NCBI GenBank assembly: GCA_036675505.1
Contig: JAKFEW010000030.1
Location: 8,985-72,984, forward strand
DNA: 64,000 nt
Origin: JAKFEW01 sp036675505
Lineage (GTDB): Bacteria > Cyanobacteriota > Sericytochromatia > S15B-MN24 > JAQBPE01
Direction of reading: 5' to 3'
Positions 24,162 to 31,966 of the stretch are shown here, one piece after another. The position numbers and the translations under genes are program-made. The notes below the pieces were generated by a model that worked only from the letters and a program-made list of their open reading frames with translations, had not been told where the DNA came from and did not search any database. How positions within the stretch are numbered: position 1 is the first letter of the stretch; each line of letters opens with the position of its first letter.

Positions 24162-24737
24162 CTAGGTGTCCGGGAAGGAGTACGGGGTCGGCAGGTCGCA
24201 CGAGCCCGGGATCGCCTCGCGGAAGCCGGGCTCCGCGGTGCCCGAGCCTTCCGAGGCGCCGTCGACCGTCAAGCTCCAGGCGCCCGTGCTGGTGTTGAAG
24301 GTGATGACGACGTTGATGATGGGGTCCGTCCCGGTCCCCGCGATCAACGGGATCGACGCGGCGGTGATGGTGACGTCGGCGCCCGAGATGACGACCGCAA
24401 CGTCGTTGGGTTCCAGGATCTCGTAGGTGCTCGTGCCCAGGAACACCTGGACCTGCGCATCGTCGGTGGCGCCCTCGTCCGTCACCGCGAAGCTGATGGC
24501 GCGGAAGCGGTCGCCGCGCTCGCCGGACGTGGCGAGGCCGCGGGCCGCGTTGCACGAGCACTCGGGGATCACGCGCAGCACGTTGTACCGCGCGGCCTTG
24601 CGGTCCTCGGCGGTGGCGCCGGCATCGCCCGCGCCACCTCGTGCGCCGGCGTCGAGGCGGGCCTGGGGATTCGCGCCGCAGGACGCGAGCAGGGCCGTGG
24701 CAGCCAGGGCGGCCAGCGTGGTCGGAATCAAACGCAT
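24162..24737 (-). CDS. Lipoprotein of unknown function
   Basis: 191 residues with lipobox LLASC (Cys20) and a Gly/Ala linker to about 45. The mature domain is beta-rich and has two more cysteines close together (ECSCN) and one near the C-terminus (GSCDLP), so disulfides are possible. The segments AVVISGADVTITAAS and NVVITFNTSTGAWSL look like an eight-strand sandwich. GGAGG precedes the ATG. It is convergent with the sugar importer across 40 bases where only a weak four-pair stem is visible. Confidence 0.72.
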   Translation of the reverse strand: MRLIPTTLAALAATALLASCGANPQARLDAGARGGAGDAGATAEDRKAARYNVLRVIPECSCNAARGLATSGERGDRFRAISFAVTDEGATDDAQVQVFLGTSTYEILEPNDVAVVISGADVTITAASIPLIAGTGTDPIINVVITFNTSTGAWSLTVDGASEGSGTAEPGFREAIPGSCDLPTPYSFPDT

Positions 24738-25091
24738 ACAGGGGTCCTCCTTCTAGGGACTCGCTGAAAGACATGTCTTCCCGGGCAGCGCGCTGGCCGG
24801 GGATCATACCGAAGGGCGGGGAATCCTTCCTGGGGGTCACCGAGGGCTGAGCGTAGTCGACCGAATCCGACCGCGCATCGGGCGTCTTTAATACAAAAAC
24901 GTCAAAGTTTCTCCACATCACACTTCAGCGACCGATCGAGGGGCTGATGTTGGCCGACTGCCTCGTTTACACAAGCTTTAACCGGACTTCAATCACCCTT
25001 AAGAATCTTCCTTTCGCCCCGCGCGATAAGGACCCCAGGAGTTTCTGGGAGTTTGCTCGGTCGCATCCGGGCTTAGCGAGGAAATTGGAAG
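24738..25091. other. 354-base divergent intergenic region
   Basis: No reading frame with a ribosome site is seen. The right half is AT-rich for this genome. TTTAAC (24977-24982) and TAAGAA (25000-25005) are exactly 17 bp apart and point at the downstream plus-strand gene, leaving a leader of about 80 bases. A short stem CCCAG-CTGGG at about 25034-25049 lies in that leader. Nothing here matches a riboswitch class I can recognise. Confidence 0.45.
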
Positions 25092-25652
25092 ATGTCCATC
25101 GGCGTCGTCGGTTCGTACCCCACCGCCCCCGCGGCACCCGCGGCGCGCCCCGTCTCGGGCGGCGCCACGCCGGTTCCCGGGAACTACGGCTATGCGCCGG
25201 ACGCCTACAATGGCCTGGCCGCCACGCCCGGCTCCGCCGCTGCCGCGTACCCGGGCTACCCACAGCCCATCCCTCCGCAGGCGCTCGCCCAGCAACCCGG
25301 CGCCACGGCCGCGGGCTTCAACATCGGCCGGGTCGCCTCCTGGGGCCTCGGCGCCCTCGGCGCGGCGAAGTTCATCCTGCCTCACCTGTCGGGCGGGTGG
25401 CTCAAGATCGCGTTCGTCGGGGTCGGCGCGCTGGTCGGCAACTTCGTCTGGAACAAGTTCGAAAAGGACGTCCCCGCGGACAAGGCGGGCGGCATCGGCC
25501 ACATGGGCACGATCGCTGGCGGCGGCGTGGGCGCGCTCATGCTCGGCCGCGCGGTGCTCGGTGCCAACCCGGCCGGCTGGCTGATCGGCGGCATCGTCGC
25601 CGGTGGTGCGTTCCTCGGCCACAAGCTCTACGCGATGATGCAGAAGCCCTAG
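25092..25652 (+). CDS. Membrane protein with Pro/Ala/Tyr-rich N-terminus
   Basis: 186 residues. The first 75 are low complexity (Ala, Pro, Gly, Tyr; many PG and YP pairs) and probably disordered. The rest has three hydrophobic stretches: about 78-97 (GRVASWGLGALGAAKFI), 103-120 (WLKIAFVGVGALVGNFVW) and 138-178 (two Gly/Ala-rich segments GTIAGGGVGALMLGRAVLGANPAG and GWLIGGIVAGGAFLGHKLYA). This resembles Gly-zipper membrane proteins. AGGA lies about ten bases before the ATG. It stands alone between a 354-base region and a terminator. Function unknown. Confidence 0.65.
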   Translation: MSIGVVGSYPTAPAAPAARPVSGGATPVPGNYGYAPDAYNGLAATPGSAAAAYPGYPQPIPPQALAQQPGATAAGFNIGRVASWGLGALGAAKFILPHLSGGWLKIAFVGVGALVGNFVWNKFEKDVPADKAGGIGHMGTIAGGGVGALMLGRAVLGANPAGWLIGGIVAGGAFLGHKLYAMMQKP

Positions 25653-25676
25653 CGCCGGGCGGCGCCAGATCTAATC

Positions 25677-25707
25677 GCGGCCTCGCCCGGTTTCCGGGCG
25701 GGGCCGC
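25677..25707 (+). terminator. GC-rich hairpin after the membrane protein gene
   Basis: Arms GCGGCCTCGCCCGG (25677-25690) and CCGGGCGGGGCCGC (25694-25707) pair over 14 positions with one G-T pair, around a TTT loop. No U run follows, so termination may be factor-assisted. Confidence 0.6.
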
Positions 25708-25765
25708 TCGCTCGGTTGGGTAAGTAAACCCAGTCGCTTCATCGCAGCCGGAGGTATCCTCAGCT

Positions 25766-26653
25766 TTGGCCATCACCGCCCCCGCGCCCGCCGCAGGCCG
25801 TTCCTGGCTCAAGCGGCATGCGTTCGATCTCGCCCTGGTCGCCCCGCTGGTCCTCTACATCGTCGGGTTCACGCTCGTGCCGGTGCTCACGAGCATCGGC
25901 TACAGCTTCGTGGACCCGGCCACCGGCGCCTTCCCGAGCCTCGCGAACTACGCCGCGATGTTCCGCCAGAGCGACTTCCACGAGGCGCTACGCAACACGC
26001 TGCTGATCACGGCGATCGGCCTGACGCTCGAGATGGGCGCCGCGCTGATCCTGGCGCTGATGCTCACCAAGGAGTTCCGCGGCCAGGGCGTCGTGCGGTC
26101 GCTCCTGCTGCTGCCGATGGGCGTGCCCACGCTCGTCTCGGCGGTGGTGATGAGCTACATCTTCTCGCTCTCCGGCTACGCCAACGAGCTGCTCTTCCGG
26201 CTCGGCGCGACGGCGCCGGTGGTCTGGACCGGCGGGGGGCTCACCACGCTGCTCACAGTCGTCTTCGCGGACATGTGGAAGGTCACGCCGATGGTGATGC
26301 TGATGCTGCTCGCCGGCCTCAACGCCATCCCCGAGGAGGTCTACGAGGCCTCGGACCTCGACGGCGCGACGGCCTGGCAGCGCTTCACGCTGATCACGCT
26401 GCCGATGCTGCGGCCCGCGATCACGATGGCGCTCGTGCTGCGCGCGATCGACGCCTTCCGCATCTTCGACCTCACCCTGGTGCTCGGCGGCAAGACGACG
26501 CCGGTCATCGCGACCTACGCCTACTACGAGTGGTCGGCCTACAACAACCCCTACACCAGCGGCGCCGGCGCGACCGTGCTGCTCGTGATGATTCTCGTGT
26601 TCGTGCTGGGCTACTTGCGCATCGCCGAGCGCGGCCAGGAGGACGTCGGATGA
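25766..26653 (+). CDS. Carbohydrate ABC transporter permease, MalF/UgpA family
   Basis: 295 residues, six predicted membrane helices, the first at about 20-42. The cytoplasmic EAA loop reads EEVYEASDLDGATAWQRF, the contact with the ATPase. The start is a TTG with GGAGG (25750-25754) eleven bases upstream; no better ATG is near. The stop overlaps the next permease (ATGA). Members carry oligosaccharides or glycerol-3-phosphate. No ATPase gene is adjacent. Confidence 0.9.
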   Translation: MAITAPAPAAGRSWLKRHAFDLALVAPLVLYIVGFTLVPVLTSIGYSFVDPATGAFPSLANYAAMFRQSDFHEALRNTLLITAIGLTLEMGAALILALMLTKEFRGQGVVRSLLLLPMGVPTLVSAVVMSYIFSLSGYANELLFRLGATAPVVWTGGGLTTLLTVVFADMWKVTPMVMLMLLAGLNAIPEEVYEASDLDGATAWQRFTLITLPMLRPAITMALVLRAIDAFRIFDLTLVLGGKTTPVIATYAYYEWSAYNNPYTSGAGATVLLVMILVFVLGYLRIAERGQEDVG

Positions 26654-27525
26654 GCGCCACCCCCCAGGCCCCCGCGGGGTCGCGAGCCCCCGCCACGCGC
26701 GACTCGGACTGGCTCGCCACGGCCAGCCGGATCCTGTTCTGGCCGGTGATGGTGCTGACGCTGCTGCTCGTCACCATTCCCACCTACATCCTCGTCAAGG
26801 TCTCGATCTCCAGGCCCGCGGAGCTGTTGACCCAGCACCCGACCTTCTGGATCTGGCAGCCCACCTTCAAGCACTGGGAGGGCGTGCTCGGCAGCCCCGA
26901 GCTGTGGGCGCCGCTGTGGAAGAGCCTGGCGGTCGCGACGCTGACGACGGTCGTGGCGGTGGCGATCGCCGCCCCCGCCGCCTACGTGATCGCGCGCATG
27001 CCCAAGTCCCTGCGTTACACCACGATCCTCGGCCTGCTGGTCACCCGCATGTTCCCGGACGTGCTGATTGCCCTGCCCGTCGCCGTCACCTTCATCAAGA
27101 TGGGGTTGCTCGACACGGTGCCGGGCCTCGTCCTGGCCCACCTGATCGCCAACCTGCCCTTCCTCGCCTGGATCCTCGTCGGCACCTTCGAGATGATCCC
27201 GCAGGCGCTCGAAGAGGCCGCCACGGTCGATGGCTGCTCGCGCTTCGAGGCGCTCATGCGCGTCGTCTTCCCGGCCGCGCTGCCGGGCATCATGGTGGGC
27301 GCGATGTTCGTGTGGCTGAACTCCTGGAACGAGTTCACCTACGCGATGTACCTGTCGACGGCCACCAAGACGCTGCCGCTGCAGACCTACTTCTACCAGG
27401 CCAAGGGCAGCTGGTTCGACTCCGCGGCCTACGCCACGGTGCTCACGATCCCGGTCGTGATCATCACGTTCGCGCTCCAGCGTTACCTCGTTTCGGGGTC
27501 GCTGTCCGGCGCCGTGAAGGGATAG
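26650..27525 (+). CDS. Carbohydrate ABC transporter permease, MalG family
   Basis: 291 residues, six membrane helices, the first at about 27-52. The EAA loop reads EEAATVDGCSRFEALMRVVFPAALPG, and the MalG-type segment LNSWNEFTYAMYLS follows. Translation is coupled to the MalF-like gene by the ATGA overlap, which fixes the start at 26650 against longer upstream forms. The two permeases make the heterodimeric channel served by the lipoprotein downstream. Confidence 0.92.
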   Translation: MSATPQAPAGSRAPATRDSDWLATASRILFWPVMVLTLLLVTIPTYILVKVSISRPAELLTQHPTFWIWQPTFKHWEGVLGSPELWAPLWKSLAVATLTTVVAVAIAAPAAYVIARMPKSLRYTTILGLLVTRMFPDVLIALPVAVTFIKMGLLDTVPGLVLAHLIANLPFLAWILVGTFEMIPQALEEAATVDGCSRFEALMRVVFPAALPGIMVGAMFVWLNSWNEFTYAMYLSTATKTLPLQTYFYQAKGSWFDSAAYATVLTIPVVIITFALQRYLVSGSLSGAVKG

Positions 27526-27529
27526 TTCG

Positions 27530-28777
27530 ATGCGGCGCTGCTTGCGATCCCTGCTCTGTCTCGCCGTGCTGGCCGGCTGCGCCCGCGCCGGGGAGCAATC
27601 CCCGGATCAGGCCATGCCCGGCGACGCCGGCGGCAAGACCGTGCTGACCTTCTATACGGCGCTCGGCCAGGCCGAGTGGAAAGTGCTGCGCGAGGAGGTC
27701 ATCCCTCCCTTTGAGCAGGCCCAGAACTGCGTCGTGCGCTCGATCAACGTCGAGAGCGGCGAGATGGGCCGCAAGCTCCATGCCCTGAAGCAGGGCGGCG
27801 CAATGGACGTGGACGTGATCGGCCAGGACAACATGGCGCTCTGGCTGCTGGTCCAGCAGGACCTCATGGAAGACCTGTCGGCTTACGAGCACACCATCCC
27901 GCCCGAGACCATCGATGCACTGGTCAACGTGGGGCGCTTCAACGGCAAGCTCTACTTCATGCCGTACCGGCCGAACGTGGAGATCACCTACTACAACGAG
28001 ACCTACTTGAACAAGCACGGGCTCAAGCCGCCCGAGGACTGGGACCAGCTGTTCGACACGGCGCGGACGCTCCACCAGCGCGAGGGCGTGGGCCGGGTGG
28101 CGGTGAAGGCCGACGGCACGGCAGGCGCGACCGTCCATTACTTCGACTTCGTGAACGCCGCGGGCGGCGATCCGCTCACGCTCAACGACACAGGCTGCAA
28201 ACGGGCCTTCTCGTTCCTCAAGGAGCTCTGGCCCTACCTGAGCCCCGAGTCGCGCCGCGCGGACTTCAACACGATGAACCAGTTCCTCGCGATGGAATCG
28301 GTCTACCTCGGGCAGAACTGGCCCTTCGGCATCGAGGTGATCGTGAACCAGGGCGAGAAGAAGGACATCAAGGCTTACCACGGCTGGCGCGGGCCGGTGC
28401 GCGAGGCCCACACGCTCGGCGGCGAGGTGCTCGGCATCCCGAAGGGCGCGCCCCACAAGGATCTCGCACTGAAGTTCGTCTCCCACATGCAGAGCAAGGC
28501 GACCCAGACGATGCTGGTGCAGCGCCTGGCCTGGCCGCCGATGCGCGAGGACGCCTACGCCGAGGTGCCGGCCTGGCAGAAGCCCTACTTCAAGGCGGTC
28601 AAGGAAGCCCTCGCGCACGCGATCGCCCGGCCGAACGTGCCGTACTGGGAGGACTTCGACAAGGCCATCAACCTGGCCGCGCGCGAGATTTTCCTGGACC
28701 GCGCCGACGTGACGGCGACGCTGGACAAGTACGCGGCGCAGCTGGAGGCGGCCAAGCAGCGCAAGTCCGCCCCCTAG
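27530..28777 (+). CDS. Extracellular solute-binding lipoprotein, family 1 (carbohydrate)
   Basis: 415 residues with lipobox VLAGC (Cys17) and GAAGGG before the ATG, five bases after the MalG-like stop. The mature protein has family-1 features: VLTFYTALGQAEW at the start, MDVDVIGQDNMALW, the NGKLYFMPYRPN block followed by ITYYNETYLNKHGL, and GEVLGIPKGAPHKDLALKFVSHM near 290. It should deliver its ligand to the two upstream permeases. The ATPase must be supplied from elsewhere, as is common where one MsmK/UgpC-type ATPase serves several importers. The ligand is unknown. Confidence 0.9.
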   Translation: MRRCLRSLLCLAVLAGCARAGEQSPDQAMPGDAGGKTVLTFYTALGQAEWKVLREEVIPPFEQAQNCVVRSINVESGEMGRKLHALKQGGAMDVDVIGQDNMALWLLVQQDLMEDLSAYEHTIPPETIDALVNVGRFNGKLYFMPYRPNVEITYYNETYLNKHGLKPPEDWDQLFDTARTLHQREGVGRVAVKADGTAGATVHYFDFVNAAGGDPLTLNDTGCKRAFSFLKELWPYLSPESRRADFNTMNQFLAMESVYLGQNWPFGIEVIVNQGEKKDIKAYHGWRGPVREAHTLGGEVLGIPKGAPHKDLALKFVSHMQSKATQTMLVQRLAWPPMREDAYAEVPAWQKPYFKAVKEALAHAIARPNVPYWEDFDKAINLAAREIFLDRADVTATLDKYAAQLEAAKQRKSAP

Positions 28778-28799
28778 CCCGCGGGAAAGGGCCAACGGG

Positions 28800-28805
28800 T
28801 ATAAT
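28800..28805 (+). promoter_or_regulatory. Consensus -10 (TATAAT) of the DUF1460 gene
   Basis: A perfect TATAAT preceded by GGG, 30 bases before the ATG, with a TAAGG ribosome site between (about 28822-28826). No -35 match is found at 16-18 bp. Confidence 0.5.
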
Positions 28806-28835
28806 GGGCCCATCCCCCCTTGTAAGGTCCACCCC

Positions 28836-29720
28836 ATGCCCCGCCGGTCACTCTCCTTGCTCGCCCTCACGCTGCTGGCGTTGGCGCCCGCCCCCGCGCT
28901 CGCCATCCCGCGGCCCCTGCCGCCCGACGAGGCCCGCTTCGCGGACTTCGCCGCCACGATTCCCCGCGAGGGCGAGATGAACGCGCTCGTTTCGCGCGTG
29001 GCCCGGACGTTCCTGGGCCGACCGTACGTCGCGAACACGCTGAACGACCCGAAGGCGGGTGGTTCCGCGCCGGCCGAGGACGCCGAGCCGCTCGTCTGTC
29101 GTCTCGACGCCTTCGATTGCGTGACCCTCGTCGAGTCCTCGGTCGCCATCGCGCGGGCGATCGCGACCGACAAGCCCGACTGGGCCGGCTACCAGCGGGA
29201 GCTCGAGCGCCTGCGGTACCGCGACGGCCGGCGGGAGGGTTACGCGAGCCGCTTACATTACTTCTCCGAGTGGATCGCGGACAACGGGCGCCGTGGCATC
29301 TTGCTCGACCTCACGCCCAGCCTCGGCGGGACGCCCGATCCGCGCCCGATCAAGTTCATGACGGCGCACCGCAACGCCTACAAGAAGCTCGCCAACGAGC
29401 AGGTCTATACGCGCATCCAGGCCAGCGAGCAGGCCCTCAGCAAGCTCCCGCGCCACGTGTTGCCCAAGGACCGCGTGGCGGGCGTGCTGCCGTTGTTGCA
29501 GAGCGGCGACATCGTGGCCTTCGCGACCGACATCGAAGGCCTGGACGTGGTCCACACCGGCCTGGCGGAGCGGTTGCCGGACGGCAGCGTGCACCTGCTC
29601 CACGCGCCGGAGCCCGGGCAACCGGTGACCGTGAGCCGCAAGCCCCTCGCGGAGTACATCCAGGGCTTCAAGCACCACGTCGGCGTGATGATCGCGCGAC
29701 CGCTCCCGCCCCGGCCCTAA
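28836..29720 (+). CDS. Secreted DUF1460 protein (N-acetylmuramoyl-L-alanine amidase-like, NlpC/P60-type fold)
   Basis: 294 residues with a signal peptide (cleavage near ALAIP, residue 24). The Cys-type active site stands in FDCVTLVES, typical of DUF1460 with the catalytic Cys in FDCVT; the likely catalytic His is in LDVVHTGLA near residue 248. SRVARTFLGRPYVANTL and LQSGDIVAFAT are further family blocks. The predicted role is cleavage or remodelling of peptidoglycan fragments outside the cytoplasm. It is convergent with the NHL lipoprotein only three bases away, so transcription of the two ends collides. Confidence 0.85.
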   Translation: MPRRSLSLLALTLLALAPAPALAIPRPLPPDEARFADFAATIPREGEMNALVSRVARTFLGRPYVANTLNDPKAGGSAPAEDAEPLVCRLDAFDCVTLVESSVAIARAIATDKPDWAGYQRELERLRYRDGRREGYASRLHYFSEWIADNGRRGILLDLTPSLGGTPDPRPIKFMTAHRNAYKKLANEQVYTRIQASEQALSKLPRHVLPKDRVAGVLPLLQSGDIVAFATDIEGLDVVHTGLAERLPDGSVHLLHAPEPGQPVTVSRKPLAEYIQGFKHHVGVMIARPLPPRP

Positions 29721-29723
29721 AGG

Positions 29724-31943
29724 TCAGAACCGAATCTGGCGAATCCGGTTGTTGCCGCGGTCGGCCACGATCAGGTTGCCGTCGAGGTCGAAGGCGATGA
29801 AGCTCGGGTCGTTGAACATCGCGTCGTACTCGTAGCCGTCGCGGATGCCCTTGCCGCCGCTGCCTGCGACGGTCACGACCTCGCCGGTGCCGGCCACGAT
29901 CTTGCGGATGCGCTGGTTGTTGCTGTCCGAGACGTAGACGTCGCCAGCCTTCGAGACCGCAATGCCGACCGGGTAATCGAACTGCGCGACCTCGCCCGGC
30001 CCATCCTTGAAGCCCGCCACCCCGGTGCCGGCGAGCGTCACGACCTCTTCCGTCGCCGGGTCGATCTGCTTGACCTTGTGGTTCTTCGAGTCGCAGACAT
30101 ACACCGCCCCGGCCGCGTCTACGGCGATGCCGGTCGGCTCGCTGAAGCGCGCGGCGCTGCGGTGGCCCGGCACGTCGCCCTCGGCGCCGTCGCCCGCATA
30201 GCGCTGGGCGATGCCTGAGGGCGAGATCTTGCGCACGAGGTGGTTGTACATCTCCGTGACGTAGAAGTTGCCCTGGGCGTCGATCGCGATGCCCTTCGGG
30301 TTCTTGAGCTGGGCGTTCGCGCCCTGGCCTTCCTGGTTGCCGGCCGAGCCCGTGCCCACGAAGGTCGAGACGACGAAGCCGGGCGTCGTGATCTTGCGGA
30401 CCTTGTGGTTGCTCCACTCGGTCACGAACATCTGGCCGCTCTTGTCGATGGCCACGCCACTCGGGTTCGCGAACCTGGCCTCGGCACCCGGGCCGTCCGG
30501 GAAGGTGCCGTCGACGGCGGAACCGCCGGCGACGGTGGCCACCAGGTTCGTGTCCTTGCTGAGCTTGCGGATCGACTGGGTCGCGTTGTCGCAGACGTAA
30601 ATGTTGCCCCTGTCGTCGACCGCGACGGCGATCGGCTCGTCGAAGCGGGCCTCGGCGCCGGGGCCGTCCGCGAAGCCGCGCTCGCCGCCCGCGAGGGTCG
30701 CCACGGTCGGCCAGTTCACGGCCACTTCGACCGGCAACAGCGCCGCCACGCCGCCGGAAGCCGCTTTCAGGGTCGCCCGGCCGGCGGCCGCGGCGGTCAG
30801 CACGCCATCGTCGTAGGTGAGCGCGGCGCCGTCGACGCTCCACGTGACGGCAGGCTTCGCCACGCGCTTGCCGGCTGTGTCGGTGGCCGTCACCACCAGC
30901 TTCTGGGCTTCACCAACGCGCATCTTGAAGGGCCGCGGCGTGATCGCGATTTCCTTGATGACCTGGAAAGGCAGCGCGTTGCTGGTCACGCCGCCGACGG
31001 TCGCGACGATGTCGCCCGAGGTCGCGCCGGCGGGCACGTCGACCTCGATCGTGAAGTCGTCGAGGCGGTTGGCGCCCGTCATCACCGCGCCGTTGAGCTG
31101 AAGCTGGACGGCCTCGCCGCTCGAGGCGCCCAGCGCCTCACCCGTCAACCGCAGCTTGGCGCCGGGCGCGCCATTCGCGGGATCGGTCGCGGTGATCTTC
31201 GGAGGCGTCTGCTTCAGCTCGAGCCTGGGGGCCTCGGCCGTCTTGCCGGGCTCCACCACCACGCGCGGCACCTTGGCCTTGCCCACGCCGGCCTTGGCCG
31301 CGACCAACACGTAGCGGCCGGCCGGCACGCCAGCGATCGCGAAGCGGCCGGTGGCGTCGGCCTTCGCCACGTACGACGTGCCCGGGATGAAGACGTCCAC
31401 GCCCTCGAAGTTCGTGACGCCGCTCGCCGCGACCTGGCCCGCCACCGTGCCGGTGGGCGCCAGCTGGATGATCATCCCGGTGGTGCCGCCCGGCACCGCG
31501 AGCTTCAGCGCCTTTTGCTCGCCCGCGGCCACCTCGATGTTGAGCGGGCGGTTGTCGGCCACGCTGAGGTCGAAGTAGCCGTCGGCGTCGGTCGTGGCGT
31601 CGAGCTTGTCGCCCGTGAGCAGGCGGGCCGGCAGGTCCTCGAGCACGCGGAAGCCGCCCGCGGGGGCGGGCACGGCGATCGCCGTCGCACGCACGGTGGC
31701 GCCTGCCAACGGCAGGCCCGCGGCATCGACGACGCGGCCGAAGCGGCTGGTCGCGACAGGCGCCGTGGACGCGCTCGCCGTGGGCGCAGGCGTCGGCGCC
31801 TCGCTGCTCGGCAGCGGGCTGGTCGCGACCTGGACGTCGTTCTTCTTCTTCGGCTTCTCGGGCTCGGTGGGCGCAGGTCCGCTGCACGCGGCGGCGAGCA
31901 GGGCTGCCAACACCACAGGATAGGCTGAACGGGGGTTACGCAC
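29724..31943 (-). CDS. Lipoprotein with carboxypeptidase-regulatory, IPT/TIG, Ig-like and NHL propeller domains
   Basis: 739 residues from a GTG with GAGG upstream. Lipobox AAAC gives Cys20. Order: a charged and Ser/Thr/Pro linker (21-65); beta-sandwich domains of the carboxypeptidase-regulatory type (about 66-235, with FEGVDVFIPGTSYVAKAD); an IPT/TIG domain (about 240-325, PKITATDPANGAPGAKLRL); a Big2-like Ig domain (about 325-410); and five or six NHL repeats (about 410-739, IAVAVDDRGNIYVCDNATQ, IAIDAQGNFYVTEMYNH and so on, each followed by xxIRKI). A surface-exposed binding protein is likely. It is a paralogue of the next upstream gene, 23 bases away, with the same order of domains but without NNGG repeats. 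Confidence 0.88.
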   Translation of the reverse strand: MRNPRSAYPVVLAALLAAACSGPAPTEPEKPKKKNDVQVATSPLPSSEAPTPAPTASASTAPVATSRFGRVVDAAGLPLAGATVRATAIAVPAPAGGFRVLEDLPARLLTGDKLDATTDADGYFDLSVADNRPLNIEVAAGEQKALKLAVPGGTTGMIIQLAPTGTVAGQVAASGVTNFEGVDVFIPGTSYVAKADATGRFAIAGVPAGRYVLVAAKAGVGKAKVPRVVVEPGKTAEAPRLELKQTPPKITATDPANGAPGAKLRLTGEALGASSGEAVQLQLNGAVMTGANRLDDFTIEVDVPAGATSGDIVATVGGVTSNALPFQVIKEIAITPRPFKMRVGEAQKLVVTATDTAGKRVAKPAVTWSVDGAALTYDDGVLTAAAAGRATLKAASGGVAALLPVEVAVNWPTVATLAGGERGFADGPGAEARFDEPIAVAVDDRGNIYVCDNATQSIRKLSKDTNLVATVAGGSAVDGTFPDGPGAEARFANPSGVAIDKSGQMFVTEWSNHKVRKITTPGFVVSTFVGTGSAGNQEGQGANAQLKNPKGIAIDAQGNFYVTEMYNHLVRKISPSGIAQRYAGDGAEGDVPGHRSAARFSEPTGIAVDAAGAVYVCDSKNHKVKQIDPATEEVVTLAGTGVAGFKDGPGEVAQFDYPVGIAVSKAGDVYVSDSNNQRIRKIVAGTGEVVTVAGSGGKGIRDGYEYDAMFNDPSFIAFDLDGNLIVADRGNNRIRQIRF

Positions 31944-31966
31944 GGCGGGACCTCGGACCTTCGCGT

